Shown here: one piece after another, positions 33,777 through 44,132 of the stretch
Position numbering within the stretch: the stretch's first letter is position 1
How the letters are laid out: each line of letters opens with the position of its first letter
From: Hysterium pulicare CBS 123377
Lineage: Eukaryota; Ascomycota; Dothideomycetes; Hysteriales; Hysteriaceae
DNA: 64,000 nucleotides
Direction: 5' to 3'
Assembly (NCBI GenBank): GCA_000467715.1
Contig: AJFK01000311.1
Location: 1-64,000, forward strand
Made by a program: the position numbers and the translations under genes
Notes under the pieces: generated by a model
Database searches by the model: none
The model's input: the letters and a program-made list of their open reading frames with translations, nothing else
What the model was told of the DNA's origin: nothing

Positions 33777-34859
33777 ATGGATGTCCAAGCGCCAATTGCA
33801 CCCTCCAACCTTTTCTCCGCAAAGCATCTGGTAGTCTGTATTACTGGTGGAGGTTCAGGTAAGCATCTTAGTAGACATTCACAGTACCCCACCACCTTCC
33901 AAGCTCCCAGTACTATCACTATACATAGAGAAGCCCACCATGAAACTGACAACATACTCAATCAAGGCATTGGGCTCGCTATAGCCGCCGCTCTTCACCA
34001 AACTGGTGCCAAAAAGATCTATCTGCTCGGGCGGCGCACAGCAACCCTCAACACGGCCATCGAGACCCTGACAAGCTCACCGTCCGCACCTAAGCCTGCA
34101 TCCTCCCCTGATCCCGTCCTCGTCGCAATACAATGCGACGTCACCTCTAATGAGTCCATCTCTGCCGCCGTTGCCCAGATAACCCGCGAAACCGGCCATC
34201 TCGACGTCTTGATCAATAATGCTGGCGTAACCGGTCCTCGCAATGGAGCAGACTTCAGGGCAGCCGAATCCATTGAGCAAGTTCGAGATGCAATGGTGCA
34301 GGACTGGGATATGTGGGGGATGACTTTAGCAACGAACACCTCTTCTGTTATCGGCGTATCCGCTGCGTTTCTGCCCCTGCTTGAAGCGGGCAACAAGCGG
34401 AGGGGATGGCAAGGGGGAAAAGTAACTGGCCATGGCAATGCTAGGAAGCAGGACAAAGAAACCTTGAAGGCAGCCGGGTTCGATGCAGACGAAGACCGTT
34501 TCTCCCAAATCATCACTATCGCAAGCGTTGCGTCTTTCATGCGCGCTGCTAAGACAGGGATCGCCTATAATGCTAGCAAAGCCGCTGCCGCGCATCTAGG
34601 TAAGATGCTTGCAACAATGCTCGCTGAGTGGGGTATCAGGAGTAATGTTGTTTGTCCCGGACCCTTCCCAAGTGAAATGTCATCGAGCAATGGGAGGAGA
34701 GAAATGGGCCCCGACGAGAATCCGGCGGGAAGAATGGGAGATGGGAAGGACGTTGCGGGAATGATACTGTTTCTAATCGGAAAAGGCGGCAGTTATGTTA
34801 ACGGGAGCGTTCAACTGACGGACGGAGGAAGGTTGGGGGTCTTTCCCTCTGTATATTGA
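33777..34859 (+). CDS. Short-chain dehydrogenase/reductase
   Basis: Classical SDR, NAD(P)-dependent oxidoreductase of unknown substrate. Exons 33777-33858 and 33967-34859; 324 aa. The splice joins CITGGGS to GIGLAIAAAL, forming the TGxxxGIG cofactor motif. Also seen: CDVT (about 93), NNAG (in LINNAGV), the catalytic Ser within SVASF and YNASK (Tyr-x-x-x-Lys), and PGPFPSEM. The segment between NNAG and the catalytic Ser is longer than usual (MTLATNTSSV then an insert GGKVTGHGNARKQ). The 108-nt intron has no stop and is a multiple of three, so an unspliced message stays in frame, with 36 extra residues inside the cofactor loop. No neighbouring pathway genes. Confidence 0.9.
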   Translation: MDVQAPIAPSNLFSAKHLVVCITGGGSGKHLSRHSQYPTTFQAPSTITIHREAHHETDNILNQGIGLAIAAALHQTGAKKIYLLGRRTATLNTAIETLTSSPSAPKPASSPDPVLVAIQCDVTSNESISAAVAQITRETGHLDVLINNAGVTGPRNGADFRAAESIEQVRDAMVQDWDMWGMTLATNTSSVIGVSAAFLPLLEAGNKRRGWQGGKVTGHGNARKQDKETLKAAGFDADEDRFSQIITIASVASFMRAAKTGIAYNASKAAAAHLGKMLATMLAEWGIRSNVVCPGPFPSEMSSSNGRREMGPDENPAGRMGDGKDVAGMILFLIGKGGSYVNGSVQLTDGGRLGVFPSVY

Positions 34860-35072
34860 ATGGCATTTGCGGAGAATGTTTGAGAACATGAATCACAAAC
34901 CGTGGGCCTGCTTGATTAATGATACTGGCTGTTGAGCTGGCGTAAACGAGAACACAACGCACTCATGGAAACAAGTGGTGGAAGTGCTCCAGTCCACAGA
35001 CTGTTATTCATGATCATCGTAATATCGTACATCTTAGCACTGGTTGTTTCCCGTATCACTGACTTCCTCCAC

Positions 35073-35405
35073 TCACTGCTTTTTACTCTCCGCCCCTTCC
35101 TTCTCCATCCCTTCACATCCTACCAGCGCTCCTGCCTTCTGCTCCACGCCTCCAAATCCCGACGTGTTCGGGTCTCGTTTCTCGCCTGCCTGCTTCATGG
35201 CGTCCACCGCGTGGGCTTTCTGCTCTTCTCCAGAAGACTTCCAGGCTTCAGATCCGGTGACGGAGCCAATCGAGCCCTACAAAATACGCTTATCAATAAC
35301 AACAGAGGACGTGAGAGTAGGGAGAATACAGACCACAGCGGCGCCTTTGACGTACTGAGCGTGTGAGGCGACGAGGCCTGGGGTTTGTTGGTCGTTGGAA
35401 GACAT
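35073..35405 (-). CDS. Small CsbD-like protein
   Basis: Predicted exons 35334-35405 and 35073-35276; 91 aa. The intron (57 nt) ends TTTGTAG. The second exon has the alanine/glycine/lysine pattern of CsbD-like fungal proteins, including GSIGSVTGSEAWKSSGEEQK and VEQKAGALVGCEGM, and ends in EKEGAESKKQ. In fungi this group includes proteins described as binding mismatched or cruciform DNA (Ustilago Hmp1), and bacterial CsbD is a stress protein; the function here is not known. Two donors three bases apart (GTGGTC, GTCTGT) both keep frame and differ by one residue. Confidence 0.75.
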
Positions 35406-35745
35406 TTTGAAGTTTTTGATTAAGGCGGCTTTTGAGAATTGGACAGAAAGTGGGCTCTTTATTTGTGACAACAATGGTATAGAATGGCATGCGGAAGGTG
35501 TGGCTACATCTAAACATATATAGGACCAGATGCTGACGTGACGTCATGACGAAGGAGCTCCAAGGCACGTGATCTGGTATGCATAGGTAGGCACTGGATA
35601 AAATGTCCCGTGAGCCCGCCGAGTTGTAAGGCAAGTAGATTTGCTCCCATTTCCACCGGACATAACGTTGGAGACCAGGCGTCTCACAGTGGATAAGTCA
35701 TAAGCCCTCTCAAGTAACTGTCTGACTCGGGGCATTTCTGTTACT
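35406..35745. other. Upstream of CsbD-like gene / CWF19 3' flank
   Basis: 340 bp; holds the promoter of the small gene, including TGACGTGACGTCATGACG near 35533-35550 with a palindromic TGACGTCA (CRE-like, bZIP-binding) core, which would fit a stress-induced gene. Confidence 0.55.
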
Positions 35746-38064
35746 TCAGCCACCACTCAGCATCCTGGTCCAGTCGAACTTCCTCCACCGTTTCCGAAAC
35801 CCATCCTCCCTTCTATCTCCCTTATGCCACCTCCCCTGCCTCTTGATAATCTCAATGTCTACATCTAGCATACCACCCAAGACTTCTCTAGCAAAGAGAT
35901 CTCCTTTAGGCCAGTGATTGGAATCTTCGACTATGTGGCCCATGCCCCCGTCTAATTCAAACCAGACGTGGAAATAGGGCATCTCCTTCGCCAGACTCTT
36001 CCGGAAAGCTTGTCTTCCCAGACCTGATCTTGACGCTTTGAGCGTATCGATGAGCTTTTTGTGCTGCGTCCATTCCTCATCACTCGATAGGATAGCTTCG
36101 CGGAAGAAAGCTGGGGCAGTCTCACCTAGTTCGAAAGGTATTGGCACAGCCATCATAGCCGAGTGCAATTTTCGCTGAGGCGCCGCGGCGTTCTCATAGA
36201 AGATGACGTCTCGACCTTGGTCATGATACATACGCGTGAGACACTTCATAAAGTTTCGAATTTCCTCCCACTCGTCGTCATCGCATTCGAGGAGATTGGT
36301 CCGATGCTGAATGGGTGTGATGACGGCGCCCCCCTCGCTGATCTCGGGCTCTGTTGGAAGAGTGAGGAAAACCCGAGTTGCGAGTGAGACTATAGGGGCG
36401 ACTGGTGGTTGAGGGGGTGATTTGTCTTCATGGTGGCAGAGAGGACAAGAATCTAATATACGATTCATGCGTTGGAAGTCTGAGATGGCTGCATTTCGAA
36501 GATTAATATCGGATTTAGGGCCTCGGGACGCAAGTTTGGTGGCATTTTCGTCCATGTAGTCAAGATCGTTCTGTTTATAGAAGTTAGTAAACACAGTGAC
36601 ATCTCGAACAAGGTTAAATCGGCCTTACATCAAACTTTGCATCCTTTGCTATTCGTTCTGCAAGCAGAAGACCCTCCCCACCAGGATGACCCTTTGTGCG
36701 TCTTTCCTGTCTAACCATGTCTTCGATGCTCATGTCCTCGTTCTCCTTCACCAAACCACGTTCTCGTCCTCTCTTGTTTTCGACAGCCGTGACCTCGCCC
36801 TTCCGGCCGCCTGCTAGCATTCTGTTGTCCATAGCTCCTAGCACAACCACATCTGGCTCCTTGCGATTCGCGAAATCAGCCATGGCCATATTATACTCGG
36901 TCTCCAGCTGGGCCGCATTGTGCGCCCCTTTCAGCTTGGCTTTCATCATCTGCCCCTTGAGTTTATTCAATGCCGTCTGATCAAGCTTAGTCGTGCTCGC
37001 AGACGGCTGCAGGTCTTCAACAATCTTTCCCTGAGGTAGCTCTATCTCTTCATCAGTCCTCGCAGGTCTCCTGATACCCTGATCGAGCTTGCGCTGCTGA
37101 AAAAGCTCCCCACTGGGTTTCTCCTTTCCAACATAGTCCTTTCCGTACATTCTCCTCCGGTCAACCTCAATTTCTTCTTCCCTCGCGTCGTCAAAGTCCA
37201 GGAGTTGTCCATATCGTTCCAGCGCGACATCTTCAACAGAGCGGCCAGTTTCCTGAGCAGTCCTATACACGGCCTTGAGCTTCGTCATTCGCCATTGGGA
37301 CCCTGCATCGCCGAATGTGTAGCCCACATCCCGTTCAGTTGACCCTTCACCTGCTCCCAATTCTTCGCCCTTCAAATCACGCGGTTGATGGTTCAGTCCG
37401 CCCTCATGGATCTGCATCTGATGATCTGGCTGAGTCGCTCTCGTGTACGTCGACTTCTCCTCCTTCTTCTTCCGCTGCACATAATCTACATCCAGCGAAG
37501 ACGGAGCTTGCATCCACGAATCTCTCTCCAAATCCGCGTTAGCAGGTTCCTCCAGCCGCGTGTCTAGGATGTCATCTGTTGGTGGGGGTCTGCCCTGTTC
37601 AAAGTAATCATTCTCATCTTCAGAGGCTGAAGAGACAGAATCATCACGCTTCTCCTTGCGCCGTCGGCCTATGCGCTCCTCAACATCAGAATCGGAAGGG
37701 TCACGCCGACGGCTCTCCTTCTCCCGTGTCTTTCTTCTTGCTCGCTCTTCAGCTGTTTCGTCGTCATGATGGCGAGTCCGTTTATGTCTATGGCGTTCGC
37801 CGTCCCGTGAGCCGTGGTGCCGCGACGAGTGGCGGTGGCTATGAAGGTGGCTTCGTTCCTTATCCTGATGAAATGTAAGCTTTGGATTTCTCAAGTTGAA
37901 ACCTCTCGCAGATGAAGAAGCGCACGATTGGAATCGGTTGGACACACGTTCGATTTAGGATGATGGCGATGCTCCCTCTCCCGGCTCCTGCTTCTGTGGC
38001 GCTTCTTGTGAGACTCGTTCGTTTTGCTTTGGGCCAACTCTCGTTCGAAATCGGCGAGGCCCAT
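35746..38064 (-). CDS. CWF19: Splicing factor Cwf19-like protein
   Basis: Spliceosome-associated protein related to S. pombe Cwf19 and yeast Drn1, which acts late in splicing with the debranching enzyme Dbr1. Exons 37948-38064, 36629-37864 and 35746-36570; 725 aa. The N-terminus is rich in Arg/His/Ser/Glu (RS-like, about 15-120). The middle region includes AMADFANRKEPDVVVLGAMD and the SIEDMVRQERR block. The C-terminal half carries the CwfJ domains: LDSCPLCHHED, ATRVFLTLPTEPEI, HSAMMAVPIPFELGETAPAF, and the final block MPYFHVWFELDGGMGHIVED with RKRW at the end. Start ATG 38064 gives MGLADFERELAQSK, a conserved opening. Divergent from GPN1. Confidence 0.93.
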
Positions 38065-38342
38065 GATCAACTACAGCGGGCGGAGATGGAGTAAGGTGTC
38101 TGTTTGATCAGAAGGTGACGGAGGATTTCGACATCACCGCCGATCGCTTTACTCACGGACCACCCAAGATTTTCAGAGCAGAGAGCATTCCTCACCACCA
38201 CCCGCTCTACCCCATCACCAACCCACCCAAGAGATGAACAAGATATAAGTATACCACCAGAATACTCTAGAGACTCGATCAACGGAAACTATTTCGACCC
38301 GTCCTCCCCTCCCGAATTCAACCCCACCACCCCACTACCTCC
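38065..38342. promoter_or_regulatory. Divergent promoter of CWF19 and GPN1
   Basis: The 278 bp between the two ATGs must hold both promoters; the last 60 bp before GPN1 are C-rich. No gene. Confidence 0.55.
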
Positions 38343-39629
38343 ATGGCTTCAACCTCGACTTCAGCGTCGTCGTCCGACTCCCCAGTCGCCGTTGTTTGCA
38401 TAGGCATGGCTGGATCGGGCAAAACAACATTCATGCAGCGCATAACCTCCCATTTACACTCATCATCCTCCCTTCCCTACGTAATAAATCTGGATCCCGC
38501 CGTCCGCAACGTTCCTTTCGAACCCAATATCGATATCCGCGACTCTGTGAACTACAAAGAGGTGATGAAACAGTTCAACCTCGGGCCAAACGGCGGTATT
38601 TTGACCAGCTTGAATCTCTTCAGCACAAAAATCGATCAAGTCTTGGGATTGCTGGAGAAGAGGACCGCGCCTCCGCCAGCGCCCTCCTCACCGACCACGG
38701 AGGAATTTATGACAGGAAAGAGCAAAGGATCTGGCACGTCAACACCACAGCATAAACCGATTAAGCATATACTGGTAGATACACCGGGGCAAATCGAAGT
38801 CTTCGTCTGGTCCGCATCAGGCGAAATCCTGCTCTCTTCCCTTGCGTCCACCTTCCCCACCGTAATCGCCTACATAATAGATACCCCGCGAACGACGTCA
38901 ACATCGACCTTTATGTCAAACATGCTTTACGCCTGCAGCATCCTTTACAAAACTAAGCTTCCCATGATCCTTGTATTCAACAAGACCGATGCACAAGATG
39001 CTACTTTCGCGAAGGAATGGATGACGGATTTTGAGGTCTTTCAGGAGGCTCTGAAGAAGGAGGAAGAAGGGGGAAGCTTTGGTGGCGAGGGGAGCGCGTT
39101 GGGGGGCGGGAGTGGATATATGGGGAGTTTGTTGAATAGCATGAGCCTGGTGCTGGAGGAGTTTTACAAGCATTTGAGTGTGGTCGCTGTGAGTGCTATG
39201 ACAGGGGACGGGATCAATGAGTTCTTCGAAGGCGTACAAGAGAAGAAAGAGGAGTTTGAACGGGACTATAAGCCTGAGTTGGAGCGGAGGCGAAAGGAGC
39301 GTGAGAAGGAGAAGGTGGAAAAGAGGGAGAAGGAGTTGGGCAAGCTGATGCAGGACATGAATGTTTCCAGGGTGAAGAGTAAGGCCAAAAAAGGTCGCGT
39401 GGGTGGAGAACCCGAGACTGTGAGCGACGCCTCGGATGATGAGGAGCAGGAAAGGATGATGCTGGATGAGGAAGATGAAGATGACGACGACGACGACGAA
39501 GAAGATCCAAATGCAAGCCTAGAAAAGCGGTACAAGCAAGCAATGAAAGAGTCTCGGGGTGACGACGGTGGTCCTTCAGGAGATGATTTCAGCTTCGCAC
39601 GGTATATGCACAAGGCCAATCTCGGATGA
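38343..39629 (+). CDS. NPA3: GPN-loop GTPase 1 (Npa3)
   Basis: Single-exon gene, 428 aa. GTPase needed for assembly and nuclear import of RNA polymerase II. P-loop GMAGSGKTT (21-29), the family-defining Gly-Pro-Asn at 81-83 (LGPNGG), switch motif DTPGQIE, and FNKTD for guanine binding are all present. The C-terminal third is charged: a Lys/Glu/Arg-rich coiled-coil stretch (about 300-345) followed by an Asp/Glu run (about 370-395) and a short conserved end. A Ser/Thr/Pro-rich insert (about 104-128) follows the GPN loop. Intronless, unlike most genes here. Confidence 0.95.
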   Translation: MASTSTSASSSDSPVAVVCIGMAGSGKTTFMQRITSHLHSSSSLPYVINLDPAVRNVPFEPNIDIRDSVNYKEVMKQFNLGPNGGILTSLNLFSTKIDQVLGLLEKRTAPPPAPSSPTTEEFMTGKSKGSGTSTPQHKPIKHILVDTPGQIEVFVWSASGEILLSSLASTFPTVIAYIIDTPRTTSTSTFMSNMLYACSILYKTKLPMILVFNKTDAQDATFAKEWMTDFEVFQEALKKEEEGGSFGGEGSALGGGSGYMGSLLNSMSLVLEEFYKHLSVVAVSAMTGDGINEFFEGVQEKKEEFERDYKPELERRRKEREKEKVEKREKELGKLMQDMNVSRVKSKAKKGRVGGEPETVSDASDDEEQERMMLDEEDEDDDDDDEEDPNASLEKRYKQAMKESRGDDGGPSGDDFSFARYMHKANLG

Positions 39630-42600
39630 GATAAGTTGCAAAGATATGGGAACTGCTTTCATTGAAACACCCCGGCACCTACATAGTCTGCTCTTATTTG
39701 GGGAAAGACTAGGCGGAAGGATTGAAACTTGTTGAACAGAAGGGAAGTTGCTGAGCGGGCCCAGCATCACCATGGCGGCAACCTGCTAGACCAAGAGAGC
39801 CACTTCCGAATGTCTTGAAATCTTTCAGCCCGGCGTCTCGTGCAATCCATGGAAAGGTCAATTCGACCTCGTTGCACGCCAAAATCTATCCTGAGAAGCT
39901 GAAAGTGGCCTGTTTGAGTTACATGTTTCAGATGCGAAGGTGGAGAGAGAATGAGGAGAGTGAAGAATGAGAGAGCGGGGAGTTGCATGCTTCATGCGAC
40001 CAAGTCTAGAAAACTGAAAATCAGTAATGAATGTGTTAACTCAGATTGCCCGGACTTGAATATCCGTCGTTCAGTCAAAGTTTGGTTCTGTGTTGCGGTC
40101 CTTCCTTCAGCCCCTCTCTTGTGAGCACTCAAATCTAAAGGTTTCTCATCGTCAAGTTACACAACCCTAATGTTGATCCCAGCCGCGAGAGCCGTCTCCA
40201 ATCGTTGACAGCCGTTAATGACTGTACCGCGAACGTACATGTGCAGCTAGCCTTCGAGCCCTAGCATTCTTACTTTTGGTGCCCCGTGTCTTCGCTTCAG
40301 CTATTAAGATCGATGGTCTGGGTGCCGGTTGTGGAAGTTACGATATTTGCCTCTACACCTCGCAGAGTGGCTTGCTTCAGCCATTGTTTCGCCGTCATGT
40401 TGAGCACCCAGAACAGTGTAGGAGCTACGGCATTGCCCTTGCAGTGCGCAGAGGGAGGAGTCGCAATCTTCAATCGCATGCTTCTATTCAGTCGCCCTAT
40501 CGGGGGTCTTGGAAACGTCCCGGGAGGGTTGATCTGCATGTGAAAACTTTCGTGCTGCCCGTGAAATGATCAAACGTTGCACGTCAATCCCACTTTCGGT
40601 ATGAGATGTGGCCCCCATGGCTCTCTTGTGGAACGACAGATTTCTGAATGGGTAACTTGGGGACGCGTGAGTTCTGGATGTTGATAAGTAAGATGAAGGG
40701 GGGGTGCTGTGGACGTCAAGAATGCCTTAATTCAGATACTTCAAGCTTACACCTGTTCTCGAAGCGCAAGATAGATCAGATGAACTGATAGCCCCGTAAA
40801 TCTGAACCATCTCGACAGCCCAGGAGTATACAGCGAGCCGGTAGCGAAAATCAGAAGCGAACTCGGCAAGGGTGGTCTAGAGAAATGGTACATTCGTCTA
40901 TCTTATCAGAAAACAACCAGGTTCGGGAAGAGAGAGAAGCAGAAGGAGAGAGGAAGCAGCATTTTTGAAACATGGCTTGCTGCTCCCCGAACGTTCCCCG
41001 CATGCTGTCTCGCCTATTTCTAGATCCGCGAGCAGATACACGGTGTTTCACTGCATCATGCTTCTCCCCGCCAGAAATCCGAGCTGGAAGACAGGGAGAG
41101 ACACAAGACCCACAGGACAGGGTGTGGTGGATTCCATCCAGCCGACAGATTTGCTAAACCGGAGTATTGAGGCGGGGTGAAATGCGTGGCCGTTGCGTTA
41201 CAGATTCACATGCAGACGCTCTGCAGTATGCGTGGTGCAGGGGCAAGTACCTTTGGGTATCGATAGCAACGATGTACAAAGGATTAGGATGCAATCCGAA
41301 TAGTACGCCGGGGTTATTGTGATGCGGGAATTCATATGAAGGACAACCTGAGTTTGAGAAGATGTAATCTGTACAAACCCAAAGATCCCATGCCAGTCCG
41401 TAAAGCGAGAGACGAAATGAAAGCTGTGCGATTACAGTGGGTGAAGTGGTTCTTCGTCTCGGCCACCGGTCTGCAGAAATGAGTTGGTCTCGGCGAAGGA
41501 CGTTGAAAGGAAGACGCTGCCTGAAGGTTTCCTGAACAATGACGTTTGAAGTACGTAAGATACAATTTTGACAGGAGCGGTAGGGTTTGAGGAAAGCGGT
41601 ACGGCCAAACCGCGTTGTTGACAACGTGAGTTTGACAATTATGTAACGGGTAGAGAGAGGCAGCAATGAATCTCCGCGGTAGCAGCAAGATGTGAGATAT
41701 CATATTCGAGCCTGATGTACAGGGAGCCAGATGGTGGTGTGTGCCGAAACGAGAAGAGACGAGCAATGCTTGGAGCATTGTCTGCATTGCAGCGTAGTTG
41801 ACGGTCTAGAAGCGTCGACGAGACACGGGAGTTGGTGGAAAGCTATCGTGGTCTTCCTAATTTGTCGGGGAGAAACGCCTGAAGAAAGGTGGTGGAGAGA
41901 AGGCCGCTTCATCAGCCACGGACAGTGACGCCAATGGCATTTGGCGGTCGTCTCCCGTTAGTAGCTTGATGCTTAGGGGCCTGCTAGCGGTATGCAGGGT
42001 CCGTAACTCCCGTGCGGAGGAGAAGGGTACGATTTGATTTGGCCGGAAACGTCTGCCAGGCCGCAACCGACTTCCTTATCGTTCAAACCCAGGCGACAAT
42101 GATGGAGAGGACGAATGCAGTCCGAGATCAAGGCAGACCGCTGCACTAGGGGGCGACATTCACGGCTCGGGTAGAACTTGGTACGTAGTTTCGTTGGACG
42201 CCCGTCGATAGTGGAATAACGGCCTAGGCTACGAGAAGACATTGCCGCCGGCCATAAATCTTGTCTAGGAGGCTACACTTGTGTTGCGGGGATTCATGGT
42301 GCTTGGGCGAAGTTATAATGCTGAAAAGCGTTGGAATCGCTTGTTTGACCCGGTTGTTTCAGGGGACTGAAGGGTCGATGCTTCTATCAATTAGAACTGG
42401 ACCGGGGTTGAGTAGTGCGGAATCTCGAGTAAGGTCATTATTGCAAGCCATCGAGGAGTGTCAGGTTGCCCAAGGGGGCACTCGTATTAGCATCACCAGG
42501 CATTGAAGCAACAGAAGAACCATCCAAATGCCATTAGCAAGAAGCTATCCCGGATGCAATGGCCCTGGAGACCTTGGTCTTCGTCCTCTCCCCTTTTTCA

Positions 42601-43157
42601 TTATCTGCAGAATGTTACAAAACAGCACGAAGCTGTGTGCCTTCAAAAATGGCGGGGTATCCATGTTTGCCCTTAATTCCTCCAATTCCCTCCTCAATCC
42701 TTGACTATCGATGCAACCTCCCAAGCATTGAAACGACACACTGAAACTCCTGGCTGAACCGGAGTGAAGACCGAAACAAATGGTAGTCGCGAAGTAGGGT
42801 CGCTTGCAACCGATAGAGAAACGTGAACACAACAAATCGGATGCAGACGGTGGGTTTAGAAATTTACAGGAGAAGAAGAGAAAAACGTTACATGAGTTTA
42901 ATGAGCATCAATAGCCAGACGCCATTTATCCCGTCGTAGCCATGACGGCATGCGTCTATTGCGTGCACACGTCTCGATCAATACGTCAACTGAAATGTGC
43001 GCCAACCATAGCCACGGAACGCCCCTCCCAAGATAGACTTTTCTGATAAAAAGCCGAGGAGACATTCCGGAGCTTGTGAGATAAGAATTAGGAATTCATT
43101 GCGGATACAAAGAAAACAATGCGAAGCGAGAACAGAAAAGCGTGAGGTGATGAAAAC
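39630..43157. other. 3.5-kb gene-poor interval between convergent GPN1 and C2H2 genes
   Basis: No supported gene on either strand; open frames are short, lack domains and lack splice-linked partners. The right end (about 42850-43157) should be the 3' UTR of the zinc-finger gene. A noncoding transcript cannot be excluded. Confidence 0.5.
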
Positions 43158-44132
43158 TCAGGATTCGAATTTGCGTTTTTCGCCGCTAGCGGCAATTGCG
43201 AGAGCGTCGAGCCCATACGAAGATCCGATTGACTGGTAGGTCTGAGCGAATTGAGTGGGATCCGGATAAGGTGAGCGCAGCGTGTAATCGGGGTCGAAGG
43301 ATTCGACAACAGACTGCACAGCAGCGACCATGCCGAACGTAGAGTGGGAAGGGCTGACAGGTAGGGTGGGATCCATCATGGACAGAGAAGGCATGGATGA
43401 TGCGTTTGCCTGGAGAGGAGCCGGTCTGGGACGTTTTGTCTGCGGCTTTGCTTTCTTTGCACGTTCCTCGCCGTTTTTCGTTGCATTTCGGCCGCTCTGG
43501 TGCGTTCGGCGGTGCTGCTCCATGTTGTCCTTGCGGGTAAAGGCCTTGTTGCATTCTGGACAAAAAGCATCTTTTTTCCCAGTATGTTTCTTGGCATGGC
43601 GGGCAGCGTGGCCAGAGGTGGTGAAGTAGTCATTGCAGTTATACTGTTTGGCCATAGGACATGGGTAGCTGTTTTTCTTGGATCGCGGATTTGAAGATGC
43701 GGACGCGTTTTGGGTTTCCGGTGTCTGCTGTGGTCTGAAGTAAGCCGCTTGGGATGCTGCGGCGGTGTGATATGGCAAGGGACCCGAGTTTGGCGGCACA
43801 GGGGGGTATGCCGAGTCGAACTCTTTTTGAGGCGGGAAAAAACTAGCTTGGGAGAAGATAGGAGAGGGCATGTTTTGGGCCTGCGGCAGTGCATCGTAGG
43901 GATACTCGGGAGTAATGGGCGACGGTGTCTGCATGGTTGCTGAGTCTGAGGAATCGCTGCGTACGAGTCGGGGGGTTCGTGGGGAGCCAATGGGCGAAGA
44001 GGCGTAGCTTGATGTTCGGGAACGTAGAGAGGGTGCAGGTGGGATGGAAGGCAGTTGCGCGGCGGGGTGGGGAGCCTCCTCGTTCTCGTTCAAGAGTGAA
44101 ATTCGACGTCCAGAGGAGTTTTTGCCGTCCAT
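43158..44132 (-). CDS. C2H2 zinc-finger transcription factor, CSP-1-like
   Basis: 324 aa from ATG 44132 (MDGKNSSGRRISLL); an in-frame ATG at 44168 would add 12 residues. Single exon. The N-terminal half is Pro/Ser/Ala-rich. Two zinc fingers follow: an atypical first finger CPMAKQYNCNDYFTTSGHAARHAKKH, in pieces CP...C and H...H, and a canonical second finger FCPECNKAFTRKDNMEQHRRTH, with a basic stretch after it. This finger pair and its HTGKKDAF linker resemble Neurospora CSP-1, a light- and clock-controlled repressor related to yeast Nrg1, but I place it by memory of the family only. The long upstream region suggests complex control. Confidence 0.82.
   Translation of the reverse strand: MDGKNSSGRRISLLNENEEAPHPAAQLPSIPPAPSLRSRTSSYASSPIGSPRTPRLVRSDSSDSATMQTPSPITPEYPYDALPQAQNMPSPIFSQASFFPPQKEFDSAYPPVPPNSGPLPYHTAAASQAAYFRPQQTPETQNASASSNPRSKKNSYPCPMAKQYNCNDYFTTSGHAARHAKKHTGKKDAFCPECNKAFTRKDNMEQHRRTHQSGRNATKNGEERAKKAKPQTKRPRPAPLQANASSMPSLSMMDPTLPVSPSHSTFGMVAAVQSVVESFDPDYTLRSPYPDPTQFAQTYQSIGSSYGLDALAIAASGEKRKFES

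Noticed and set aside
41154-41787. Minus-strand frames of 150-170 codons between GPN1 and the C2H2 gene
   Set aside because: No domain, no conserved motif and overlapping frames; listed within the gene-poor interval instead.
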